From Flavobacterium frigoritolerans (GTDB lineage Bacteria; Bacteroidota; Bacteroidia; Flavobacteriales; Flavobacteriaceae), in assembly GCF_025847275.1 (NCBI RefSeq), contig NZ_JAOZEV010000008.1:121679-185678 (forward strand): a stretch of DNA of 64,000 bases. The letters are read 5' to 3'. How positions within the stretch are numbered: position 1 is the first letter of the stretch; each line of letters begins with the position of its first letter. Both the position numbers and the translations under genes were made by a program. This document shows, piece after piece, positions 36,741-47,000 of the stretch. A model generated the notes under the pieces. The model searched no databases. It was given only the letters and a program-made list of their open reading frames with translations, and was not told the DNA's origin.

Positions 36741-36770
36741 AAAACCCGAAACTTTCGTTCGGGTTTAAAT
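36741..36770 (-). terminator. tRNA-type terminator, read on the minus strand
   Basis: The stem AAACCCGAA / TTCGGGTTT around a short loop, with a T-run on the minus strand, lies directly downstream of the tRNA 3' end in the minus orientation. It is the arrangement of a tRNA transcription unit's own terminator, left in place beside an integrated element. Confidence 0.75.
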
Positions 36771-36772
36771 AC

Positions 36773-36787
36773 TGGCGGAGAAAGAGG
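36773..36787 (-). other. tRNA 3'-end fragment, probable att site (element boundary)
   Basis: The 15-base minus-strand sequence CCTCTTTCTCCGCCA ends in CCA and matches the last part of a tRNA, with T-stem end, acceptor stem TTTCTCC and discriminator G, as in bacteroidotal tRNA-Ser. Upstream of it (forward 36,788 onward) no T-loop TTCGAAT or other tRNA arm is present, so the tRNA body is missing. Its natural terminator follows on the other side. Tyrosine-recombinase elements leave exactly this scar when they integrate in a tRNA gene. It is flanked by an inverted GGCGGAG/CTCCGCC pair formed by the fragment and its neighbour. The intact tRNA should be at the far end, outside the window. Confidence 0.6.
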
Positions 36788-36958
36788 CTCCGCCACCTGT
36801 ATCGTAAGCACCAGTAAACACTGGATGTTATGTTATGTCAAAAAAAGAAGGGCACTAATAGGTTACTCTTAAAATTCTTGGGTCTATTAACCTCTGTAAA
36901 TGTAGAAAAAAAAATCGAGAAATAGCTGGGGAATTTCAAGAAAATGGGAATTTGATTC

Positions 36959-37090
36959 TTATAGTGTGGGAAAAAATGTGTGTTTCGTTATTGATTCGTA
37001 TTGGTTTACTTTTATAACTTCTTCCAAAAAAGAAATGCCAATAAACTTTGGAAAAACATACATAATGGGCTCGTATGTATAATAGCTCAT
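36959..37090 (-). CDS. Possible small 43-aa protein after the HSP90-helicase gene
   Basis: An ATG at 37,090 lies 15 bp past the stop of the 2309-aa gene. It opens 43 codons (start MSYYTYEPIMYVFP, end TKHTFFPTL) with no signal peptide and normal residue use. No RBS is evident and the family is unknown. It would be the last gene of the operon if real. The short length means chance cannot be excluded. Confidence 0.3.
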   Translation of the reverse strand: MSYYTYEPIMYVFPKFIGISFLEEVIKVNQYESITKHTFFPTL

Positions 37091-37105
37091 ATTTTTAAAT
37101 TCCAT

Positions 37106-40100
37106 TTATCCATTCAATTTTCTTAACTGAATATCAATAGCATTTTCATTGGCTTTAATAAAATACTTCATTTCTACTTGACCGAATACGTTAATGTTAT
37201 CGTGCCCTGTTATATAACTATTTTTTCTAATAAAGTCTTTTTCATGAAAAATGATTTTTTCAAATTCTGATGATTGTCTAATAATTGGAATTTCAAAATT
37301 TCTGCTATATGATGATGTAATTTTATTAATATAATAATTGTCTTTAATAGCATTAAAAGGATGAAGAATTATTAGATAATCTCTAGCTCTACTGATGGCA
37401 ACATTGTAAATGTATTCTTTAGAAAGTAAACACTTTTTATGTCCTGAATATTTATAGTTATTTGGATTTGAAATAAAAAATACTATGTCACACTCATCTC
37501 CTTGAAATCCGTGAACTGTGTCTGAGTAAATTTTAATTTTTTCAGAAATACCAAAAGAAGTAATTAATTTATTTAACAAAATTGCTTGGGCTTTATATGG
37601 TGCGATTAAACCAATAGACCAATCCTCTTTTTCAATTAAAAGGGAATCAAAATGTTTAATTAATTCTGTGACAAAAATTGCACTATAGATGTGGTATGAA
37701 CTGTATAATAGTTTATTGATACTATATATAGAATTGTCAACGTCTAAAGGAATATCAATGAAAGTTACATTATTATTGATTATTTTTTTGAAAGTCTCAG
37801 GTAGTAATTTAGCATTATTATTGTTTTCTTCTCTATCGTGTTTTAATAAATTACTATAGGCTAAATCACTAAATAATTGTCCGATTTTACCGATACTTCT
37901 ATACTGTCTATCAAGATTTAAAATTTTATCATTAGGTCTTAAAATTTGCTCACAACTTTTAAAACTATCGATATTCATCATTGTGTATATATTTTCATCC
38001 TGAATATCTAATTCTTCTAAGTCTTTATCGTTTACGTCAACTACTGGAGGGATTTGTTTTGGGTCACCAGCAATAATGAATTTTGCATTTGGATTAAACT
38101 TATAAATTGCCATAATTGCAAAAACTAAATATGGTAAATTTGTCATAGAAGCCTCATCAAATACAACATAATCCCAGTAATCATGTAATTTAAAAAGTTT
38201 GATATTGCAATCTTCATCTTCGTCGATTATTTCAAAATAAGGGATACGATGTATAGTTGACGCCAAAATATTAGTATATTCCAATTGTCTCATATTCAAA
38301 GAATCTTGATAAATATCCTCATCTAAATTTTCAAGTACTGGATCTGTAGGCTTACCAACTCTAGAAATTGTAATTGATTTGACAAGGCTATCTAACTCTT
38401 TTAGCTTTGAGTTGATTGTATCTGATGGATTATTTGAACGTATCAAAAGTTTTTTACATAATACGTCAGCCGCTTTATTCGTGGGTGTAAGAATTAGATA
38501 TTTTGCATCGCTTTTTTCTTTTATGCCATCAATAATTCTGCTACAAAGAGTTGTGGTTTTTCCAGTTCCAGGAGGGCCATATATAAACTCTAAACTAGGA
38601 AGAGCATCATTAATATCATTCCATTCATCTATATTTTTTCTATTAATGAATGCTTTGTATAATCGTTCTAGTAAATCAATCACAGGAGAGTAACTTATTT
38701 TTACCTGTATTACGTCATTGAAAGATTCAATGATGGATTGAGAAATTGGCTCTCTACAAAAGATCAATAAATCCTGTCCTCTTTTGGAAATACCTTCGAC
38801 AATAATTTTTTCATTTTTACGATTTTTAATAACTAATGTTATTTTGAAATCTTCAAAGTCTTCAATATTTAATGGTATTAACGAACTTGCTCCACATAGT
38901 AGAAAATACTTATTAGATAATTCAAAATCAATTATGTATCTTTTTATTTCTTGAAAAGTAATTGTTTTTTGAGTGATTGTACTTTGCTTACTTTCAAATG
39001 TTAATAAAAATTTCAAGTATGCTTCAAACCAAGTGTATGAGTAATCTACATTTAATTTGATACTATCTATTAATTCTTTACGTTCTTGTTTTAAATTTTC
39101 CTCTTTAAAAGCTGATTCCAGTGCTTCTAAATGCGAACTTTTGACTTCATTCTTGCCGGCAGAATTTAATGCATTATAGATGCTTGTTAACATTATATTT
39201 TTTTTGTTAACCAACTCATCTAAAGTTTCGGATAATTTTTTATCAACTTCACGAATAGCTATACTTAATTCCTCCAATGAAGTATTTTTATTGTAAAATA
39301 TTTCTTGAAAACTTTCAGTATTGTCATTAACATGGAACAAACCTTCTGAAACTCTGCCAATTATTGTTGATTCATCATTTATCATAATTGACAAGTCATA
39401 TTGTAAATCATTTTCTCTGAAAAGTTTTATATTATTTTCTGCTTTCCAGCTATGATAAAAAGGTTCGTCGTGTTCAGATATATTATTACTTGGAACAAAT
39501 GTTTTTTCAAACTGTAATACATCACAATTTTCTGCAATACTTGAATCCAGGAGTGGGGAATGTTTTAAAATATTATATTCATTGTATAATAGGCATAAAT
39601 TATTTTCATTTGCTGCTTTTAGCTTGCAATGCAGGATTTCATTAATTAAATAAACTATTTCCTCCTTGGATTTTAAAACTTTAAACGAAGTTGCTGTATT
39701 GTAAACTACAACAGGATACTGTTCTACTTCTTTACTAATTAAGTGATTTATTATTTCATCAATTAGTAATAATTGTGAACAATGTTTTTCTTCATTATAA
39801 ATGACTGGTTTGTTATTTAAATTTTTAAAATCTCCAGCCAAACCATTAATAGTATTTAAAAGGAGAGAATTGTTAAATTTTTTTATCTCGATTTCACTAG
39901 AATAATCTTTTGCATCACACAAAAGAAATTTTCTGATTTTTTGAATAAAACTTTCATTTGTATTTAATCCAATTGCTTTTAAAAACTCTTCCTTATTTTT
40001 GTCATTTTGATACCAGCCAATATAATCAGCTGGTAATAATTCTTCTTCTATCTGAATACCATTTAAAACAAATTGATTTGGCGAAATAGTTAAAAAATCA

Positions 40101-43100
40101 TCCCAAGTTTCTTTTGGTTTATTTTCTCTGATTGTAGAAACAAGATTTTTCCATCCTTGATGTAAATAATTCATTTTTTCATTAATTGATTCAGTACTTT
40201 CCAATATACCTGAATTACATCCTTTAACAAATAAGAAACGTGGAGCTATTATATCATCTTCATTTTTTCCATAACTAAAAACTTCCAAATCACTAAGTTG
40301 TAATAAGGATTGCAAATTATAATAGCTTTCATTTATAACATAAGTAGGATTTACAAAGTTTGAATTTTCATCGTTATAAATGATTATCTGCTTTTCTAAC
40401 TTGTACCAAGTTCCATTTTGAGACTTTAAAGTGTAATTCTTGAATTCTTCCTTTTTAAATTTATCGGATAATAAAACAAAAAGCAATTGATGTGCATTTT
40501 CTAACTGTTCGTCATTCAAATTTGCATTGAACTTATCAACCAAATCATTTGTGATACCTGTATTAGAAACTTTAAATAGTTTATCAGCTGTTTTTTGGGT
40601 AACTAAATCTCTTTTCTTCGCTTCATCATGAAATTCTTGAATTAACTTGATGTTTTCGGCATTTTCAAGATTTAATATTTGGGATTGCGATAAAATAATT
40701 TTCTTTTCTCCTCTCACTACTTCAATAGAATCGTGTGCACTATCAATATTTCCAATTAGTATCTCATCTTCCCCTTTATTGATTATTATTTTTTTATGAA
40801 TTGTATTTAATTCTTCCGGTGTAATATCACCTTCAACTACTTCCTTTAAAATTTTAAGATATAATTCATTTGATCTTTCTTCTTTCCAAGTTGCATCAAG
40901 TTTCGCATAATTTAATAATTCAAGTAGAGCTTTTTTATCTTCAAAGCGTTCAGCCACTACTATTTCAACTAGATCTAATTCTTGTTTATTATCATCTTCG
41001 GAAAATCTATCAATTAAATGTTCTACAAGTTTACTGTCTGATAATTCGACTTTACTTTTATAAAAATTTAAAGTATCAGGAATTAAAACATATTCGCTAG
41101 GATGGTAAGAATCAATGTATTTTACAATTGCAGATTTAGAAGTGGCAATTTGCTTTTTACCTGAAGATGAATCTATGGAGTAAACATCATTAATTGAAAT
41201 GATACAATTACTACTAAAGAAATCAATGTTACATATTTTTGATAATAACAATAAGTCATTAAGATGATGTAAAGTTGTAGTCTTATCTTCTATTAATGGG
41301 TCTATTGTTGTAGATGTAAAAGAAAAAGGAGGTTCATTTAAATACGGTACTAAAGGCTTATCTGGAATATGCACCTCAAAATAAGTAAATGCCGTGTTCT
41401 GGATACTTTTATATACCTCATCTGAAAGTGTTAATAGCTCTTTGTTATAAAATATTTCGTCTGATTCAATTACATCAGCCTGGTAAATAATTAGGTTTTG
41501 ATGTTCTAATAGGTTTTGATGTTTTTCCGCCCAAGTACTTTTCGTATAAACACTTACGATATCATCTAATATCTCTTTTTCCTTTGATGGATTTGCGGTA
41601 ATATAATTGGCAATTTGCCTCCAAAATGGAAATACGATGAATTGATAAATATCTTCCGTTTTATCTAAAAGGTACTTTTTGTAATCTGTATTATTTTCAG
41701 TACTATTAATGCAAAATTTATTAAGCCAAGCAACTGTTGAACTTGAATATAAATTTTTAAAACAAACCGGTAAATTACTGTTGTTGTTAAACAATTTTAG
41801 TTCCCCAATTCTTTCTCCAGGATTATCATTTAAAGTTCTGAAAGCTTCGAAAATCCTATTTTTTTCTGTTTTGTTAAGTGAATTTAGCTTTTCATCTTCT
41901 ATTACCTGACTAAATAGTTTTGTAAGGATACTATAGCTTCTTACTTGAGAATCGTTAGCAAAAAGACTAAAGTATTTAGGATTGAAACTGTAATCATCAA
42001 AATTTAGGGTTGTATATTTTAAATTCAACTTTTGAAGTAAGTCTTTTATGTCGTTAAGTTTATTAAAAACAATAAAGTAACCATTCTTTTCTTTTTCCTG
42101 AAACTCATTGATGGTTAGAATTTCATTATTATTAAAATTTAAGAGCTTTGTGTTAAATAAGTTCTTTTTAAAAGTAGGCTCTTTTACAACATCAGTATCT
42201 AGTAAGCTTATTTCAATGAGTATATTCTGTATTTTTTTAATATCACTGTTTAACCAGTTATTGAGATAATCACTAATGGTTTCGTTTGCTGAAAAAAGAT
42301 TGTAAATGGTAAATTCTTTTACACCCAATTTTAAACCAGCATTTAATTGAATACTATTTTCCGCATCATCACCCCAGTAAAACCAATTTACATTCTCTAA
42401 TTTCCAGACTACGGAATCTATTTCAATTTTTGTCTTTTTTATGAATACTTCTTCATAATTATTGGTAATTTCAAAATCGTCATTATTTAATGATTTACGA
42501 ACAGGTATATATTTCTTAAGTAATTCATCAATTGGATCAATATATGGCACTTCAATCCAAATTCTGTCTTGATTTGAACTTTTGCTAGAAGTTAGTAAAG
42601 CAGCATAAAAATTTAGAAATAGTTTTCTATCACTTAACATTGTTGACGATGAAAGTTCTTGGAATATTATGTCAATTTTAGCAACTATAGTTTTTAAAAG
42701 ACGTTCATTAATACCATCTTCTTTACTGCTGCCTTTGTGTAAAAATGTACGTGAACTACCTTTATAAAAGGCATTGGAGTGTAGTATATAATTGAAATTA
42801 TGTACTTCCTCTGAAAGGGGAAAGTATAAATATAGGTTCGGAGCACCTTTAAAATAATCTTTTATTTCATTGTGTTTTCTAAAGCCAAATAAAGCTTCAA
42901 TATCAGCTTCATCTGCAATTTTCTTTTTTTGCTCGGGTATTAAATCATCGTATTTATCAACTCCAAAACGGATGTAAGCATAGGTATCTATCTCTGCTTT
43001 TTTGTCGACCGAAAGTTTAATGTATTCTAAATCAGGATAGGTTATAGGCTCTTCTTTATTTAACTGTACGGTGTGTAGAATTTTTTCTTTTTTGATTTCA

Positions 43101-44035
43101 CTATCCGTAGTTTCTTTTAAAATGGCCAGGGCAAATTTCACACCTTCTTTTAAGTTATTTTCGGCTAGTTCTGTTTCTTTTCCAGATCCTAATTTGATAA
43201 AAAATAAAGAACCCTCATTGTATGTTTCTTGGTTAAGTATGCTTTGGTTGTTTTTTACCCAACGTGATAATACTTCGTATTCTTTTTTGCTAAATGGTGT
43301 TTTTGTTGCTTGAATACCATTTGCCATTTTAGGTAATTCCACCACATGATCATTCTCAGGTAAGCAAGGAAAGCACGTTATTAGTATTTTGAATAACCAA
43401 GGATTATTGTCATCTAAATTTATATATCCATCTTTGCTAGTTGAAATAACAATATCACTAGGTAAAGGACTGCTCCCATTAGCAAGGTTTTGTATTTCGT
43501 AGTTATTCCAACTAAATAATAATGGACCTGAATTTTCATTTATTAACTCTTGTAAACCGTTGTCTTTACCTACCAAGCGATGAGCTAATTTGAAACCAAT
43601 ACCAAATTTACCAATAGTTTGGCTATCGGCTGTTTTTGTAGAAGAACCAACATTTAGAATAGAGCGCACACTGTTTAAATCGAACATTTTGCCATTGTTG
43701 GCAACTAATAAGTAATGGTTGTTATCAATTGGATCTTCACCCCAAACCATAGTGTAATGAGTACTACCTGCATCTACAGCATTTTGTAGAAACTCGTAAA
43801 CAGCCTGTCCGTCTTTAGCCATATCTAAAAAACTTTGTAAAAAGTTTTCAATACCAGCTTCTGCTTTTCCATAACCTTCTTTGTCTCCATGATAAATTTC
43901 GAACCAACCAAATTTCTTCTTATTAGTTTCTTTATCCAATAAAAAATTTCCAATAAAGTTTTCATCTCTTGTAGGGAGATCACGAATTTCATTTTTATAA
44001 AAACTTCTATATTTTTGAATATTTTTAATGTTCAT
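37106..44035 (-). CDS. Giant sacsin/HSP90-type ATPase fused to UPF1-like SF1 helicase
   Basis: This 2309-aa protein begins with a GHKL ATPase of the sacsin/HSP90 type: N-box in YEFLQNAVDAGS (~80-92) and the glycine box GKFGIGFK (~144-151), with VANNGKMFD between. The long middle is unrecognised apart from a coiled-coil-like stretch (~1590-1660). The C-terminal ~500 residues are an SF1 helicase: Walker A FIYGPPGTGKTTT (~1820), Walker B VFDEASMTN (~1958), AGDPKQIPP (~1990), RQYRS, VHGFQGDE (~2178) and YNVAISRARDYL (~2215). Such pairings occur in defence loci. It begins 11 bp after the RecD-like gene, so it shares the operon. Its role is inferred as a nucleic-acid translocase or sensor. Confidence 0.9.
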   Translation of the reverse strand: MNIKNIQKYRSFYKNEIRDLPTRDENFIGNFLLDKETNKKKFGWFEIYHGDKEGYGKAEAGIENFLQSFLDMAKDGQAVYEFLQNAVDAGSTHYTMVWGEDPIDNNHYLLVANNGKMFDLNSVRSILNVGSSTKTADSQTIGKFGIGFKLAHRLVGKDNGLQELINENSGPLLFSWNNYEIQNLANGSSPLPSDIVISTSKDGYINLDDNNPWLFKILITCFPCLPENDHVVELPKMANGIQATKTPFSKKEYEVLSRWVKNNQSILNQETYNEGSLFFIKLGSGKETELAENNLKEGVKFALAILKETTDSEIKKEKILHTVQLNKEEPITYPDLEYIKLSVDKKAEIDTYAYIRFGVDKYDDLIPEQKKKIADEADIEALFGFRKHNEIKDYFKGAPNLYLYFPLSEEVHNFNYILHSNAFYKGSSRTFLHKGSSKEDGINERLLKTIVAKIDIIFQELSSSTMLSDRKLFLNFYAALLTSSKSSNQDRIWIEVPYIDPIDELLKKYIPVRKSLNNDDFEITNNYEEVFIKKTKIEIDSVVWKLENVNWFYWGDDAENSIQLNAGLKLGVKEFTIYNLFSANETISDYLNNWLNSDIKKIQNILIEISLLDTDVVKEPTFKKNLFNTKLLNFNNNEILTINEFQEKEKNGYFIVFNKLNDIKDLLQKLNLKYTTLNFDDYSFNPKYFSLFANDSQVRSYSILTKLFSQVIEDEKLNSLNKTEKNRIFEAFRTLNDNPGERIGELKLFNNNSNLPVCFKNLYSSSTVAWLNKFCINSTENNTDYKKYLLDKTEDIYQFIVFPFWRQIANYITANPSKEKEILDDIVSVYTKSTWAEKHQNLLEHQNLIIYQADVIESDEIFYNKELLTLSDEVYKSIQNTAFTYFEVHIPDKPLVPYLNEPPFSFTSTTIDPLIEDKTTTLHHLNDLLLLSKICNIDFFSSNCIISINDVYSIDSSSGKKQIATSKSAIVKYIDSYHPSEYVLIPDTLNFYKSKVELSDSKLVEHLIDRFSEDDNKQELDLVEIVVAERFEDKKALLELLNYAKLDATWKEERSNELYLKILKEVVEGDITPEELNTIHKKIIINKGEDEILIGNIDSAHDSIEVVRGEKKIILSQSQILNLENAENIKLIQEFHDEAKKRDLVTQKTADKLFKVSNTGITNDLVDKFNANLNDEQLENAHQLLFVLLSDKFKKEEFKNYTLKSQNGTWYKLEKQIIIYNDENSNFVNPTYVINESYYNLQSLLQLSDLEVFSYGKNEDDIIAPRFLFVKGCNSGILESTESINEKMNYLHQGWKNLVSTIRENKPKETWDDFLTISPNQFVLNGIQIEEELLPADYIGWYQNDKNKEEFLKAIGLNTNESFIQKIRKFLLCDAKDYSSEIEIKKFNNSLLLNTINGLAGDFKNLNNKPVIYNEEKHCSQLLLIDEIINHLISKEVEQYPVVVYNTATSFKVLKSKEEIVYLINEILHCKLKAANENNLCLLYNEYNILKHSPLLDSSIAENCDVLQFEKTFVPSNNISEHDEPFYHSWKAENNIKLFRENDLQYDLSIMINDESTIIGRVSEGLFHVNDNTESFQEIFYNKNTSLEELSIAIREVDKKLSETLDELVNKKNIMLTSIYNALNSAGKNEVKSSHLEALESAFKEENLKQERKELIDSIKLNVDYSYTWFEAYLKFLLTFESKQSTITQKTITFQEIKRYIIDFELSNKYFLLCGASSLIPLNIEDFEDFKITLVIKNRKNEKIIVEGISKRGQDLLIFCREPISQSIIESFNDVIQVKISYSPVIDLLERLYKAFINRKNIDEWNDINDALPSLEFIYGPPGTGKTTTLCSRIIDGIKEKSDAKYLILTPTNKAADVLCKKLLIRSNNPSDTINSKLKELDSLVKSITISRVGKPTDPVLENLDEDIYQDSLNMRQLEYTNILASTIHRIPYFEIIDEDEDCNIKLFKLHDYWDYVVFDEASMTNLPYLVFAIMAIYKFNPNAKFIIAGDPKQIPPVVDVNDKDLEELDIQDENIYTMMNIDSFKSCEQILRPNDKILNLDRQYRSIGKIGQLFSDLAYSNLLKHDREENNNNAKLLPETFKKIINNNVTFIDIPLDVDNSIYSINKLLYSSYHIYSAIFVTELIKHFDSLLIEKEDWSIGLIAPYKAQAILLNKLITSFGISEKIKIYSDTVHGFQGDECDIVFFISNPNNYKYSGHKKCLLSKEYIYNVAISRARDYLIILHPFNAIKDNYYINKITSSYSRNFEIPIIRQSSEFEKIIFHEKDFIRKNSYITGHDNINVFGQVEMKYFIKANENAIDIQLRKLNG

Positions 44036-44046
44036 AGTAAACTTGG

Positions 44047-47000
44047 TTATAATAAATTTTGGATTTTGTCAATAACTCTTTCAATTTCTTTAGAGTCAAT
44101 GCCGCCTTTTTCGCTTTCCGTAGTAATGAATAGATTTTCATTCAAATGATAGCCATTGTCTTCGTAGAATTGTTTTTTCTTTTCCCAGTCCGCTTTGTAA
44201 CTTGGTACAGACAACATACCTAAATGTTCCAAAATGATTATATCACCTGCAGCATCTATAAAAGTGAAATCTGGAATTCTTTTTTGGCCTTTTTTACCTA
44301 TAAGTTCTCTTTCATACTCAAAAAGTAATTCTCTGTATTCCAATTCATTTGAAATGATTACTTCTGATTTACTTCTGACCAATAAACCTTCTTTTTTTGT
44401 TTTATGAATCAAGCCTTCAACGTAGGGTATATGTAATTTTGATTCCCTGACAGAAGGTCTGAACATATGTGTATTCCTTTTTGAGGTTTCTGAATGTTGG
44501 GGTTTTGAAAGGTTGATTATCCAGTGCGGACTGTCGCCTTCTATTAATAGAATTAATTTTCGTTTTGCCCTAGTTAATGCCGTATAAATTAATTCTCTAG
44601 AGATTATTCTTCCAGTTTTAGGAATAACCAGAAAAACATATTCAAAATCACTTCCTTGACTTTTGTGTACCGTTATAGTATAAGCCAATTCAATATTGGA
44701 TTCATCAGTTTCTGTTTGTCCTTGTGATCTATAACCAAAAGTTACGGCTTCTTCAATTCCTGCAAAGGCGACATTAGCATATCCCTTATTTGTGTCTTTT
44801 ACTACCCCTAATTGTCCATTCGAAATTTGGTGTTTTTGATTGCCTGGATTTGCATCCTTCCTCTCATTTTTTGTTTGAATTACTTTATCGTATTGACCAA
44901 TTTTATAATCTCCAATTTTAGCAGCGCTTTTTAGGTCTTTTCTAAATTGACTTTGAATAATTTGATTGAGATTAAAAGTACCCCAAAAAGGCGACTTAAC
45001 AGGAGTCAGAATTTGAAAAGCTTCAATTTTTGATGTATCTATTTTATCGCCATTAATACCCAAAAAATTATTGAGTGTAACGGAATCATTTTCATCTTTT
45101 AATCCTAGAACCTCAACCAAAGTTTGGTTTATTTTATTGTATAATTCTTTTTCATTTTGCCAGTTTTCTACTCTTAAGTCATTCATGCTATCATTGTCGC
45201 CTAATTTGGAAAAAACAGAATCGGCATTTTTACTGGGTTTTAATCCAGAGTACCAAGACGCCAATGTAAGACAATCAGAGTTTTCTCCTTGCACTGTTCT
45301 CACCACTTCTTTTAATCTAGCCAATGATTGTTTAGCATCTTTATCTTCATCGCTACTTTCAATAGATTCAATATAATTGCATAAATCTGCAAATGGTCTA
45401 CCGGCACCAATAGGAGGAAGCTGGTATGGATCACCCACTAGAATTATTCTTTTGATATGTGCTAAATCAAATGCCTGCAAAAGTCCGTATAAATCTTCTT
45501 CTGTTAGCATTGAACATTCATCAATAATTACATTTTGTTCGCCTTTATATTTCTCTGAACCCGTAAATTTAATTTTCATTCTCTCCCAATCAAACCTATT
45601 TTGTTTGGTCAAAAATTGTGCAATTGTTAAAGCTTCTGCATTTGCCATCTTTCCTAATTTCACTCTCGCTTTTCCCGTTGGAGCCAATAATAATATTCCC
45701 TCTTTCATCAATTCTTTACTTCCGAATAAGGCTCCTAGCACCGTTGTTTTTCCTGTTCCTGCAGGTCCATGAAGTACCGATAATTTTCTACTTGTTACTT
45801 GCTCTAAAGCGGTTACTTGATCTTCTAAAGCAGCTAAATGTCTGTTATCATTAGGATTAAAATCAATTTCGCTTTTTTGAATTACTTTTTTGATTAGATT
45901 TCCCCAGTCTTCTGTTAACGGATCTAATTGCCTTTTACTTCGTGCCAATAATATTTTCCTAAGATAGCTTTCAATTTCGGCATATATTTTTAATTGCAAC
46001 GCTTCAATTTCTTCTGTATTGAAATGTTCTATTTTTAATTTGATAAAATCTAAACTACTCTTTATGTAATTTGTAGGTATAACAGTTGTCCGCTGCAGAT
46101 TTAATAAATTTAAGCGTTCTGTTATTTCACTAACTGAAACAAGAGTATCTCCATTTGTGGCGGCTACTTTTAGAATGCTAGAAATTAAAGCTCTTATCCT
46201 CCTGTTGTCAAGTGGGGATTCTACCAATTGAGGTTTTGGAGGGCTGTTTTCTCCTTGAATAGAAAAATCTTCAAAAAGACCGTTATCAATGGTTTCTACC
46301 GCTATTGGGTAGTGATCTGCATCACCCAGATCTTCTTCGGCAATGATATATGGGTTTTCAAGAATTTCTTTGTCAGTTACTGTAATACCCATTCTGTTTC
46401 TTAAGATAGGATCAAACCAATTCTTGATTTGTTTTTCACTTAATTCAAAACGAGACAATAACTGCAACAAGTTCAAACGATCTTGCGTTTCAGTTGCCCA
46501 AATGTCCTTGAAATGAACAAATTCTTTACTGTATGGTTTGCCAAAAAATGTTGTATTTCCAAAAATAAGATCTTCCCAATTGTCCCAAGGATTGTCTTTT
46601 ACATCTAGTTTATTTTCGTTTCTTAAATCTGATTCCAAGGAATGCGCATATTGAAATCCTAGAGCAATCAAGGCATTGGCAAAAGACGGGAATGGCCCCA
46701 TATTTTCTTTTACTTTCCCGATTTGTTTGTCGATCCAAATCAAGTTTTCTGTCCAATGACCTTTTACAATTCCATGTTCCCTGATGCGCTCAACTGTGGC
46801 TCTTAGTTTTGATAATACAATCAACATCGTACTATCATTTACCCAGGCACTACCATAAGCGAATTCTTCAATTATTTCTTGTCTGCTACCAGTATCCTGA
46901 AGTGTGAGTTTGATCTCATCCAGTAAATCCTGTTTTGTTTTATTACCTTCTTTGGTTTTGTGTAAATAATCATCCGGTAAGTCTAAATATTCTTGGTATG

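Noticed and set aside
36773..36796. GGCGGAG/CTCCGCC hairpin as a terminator
   Set aside because: No T-run follows; better explained by the tRNA 3' end and its inverted neighbour at the att site.
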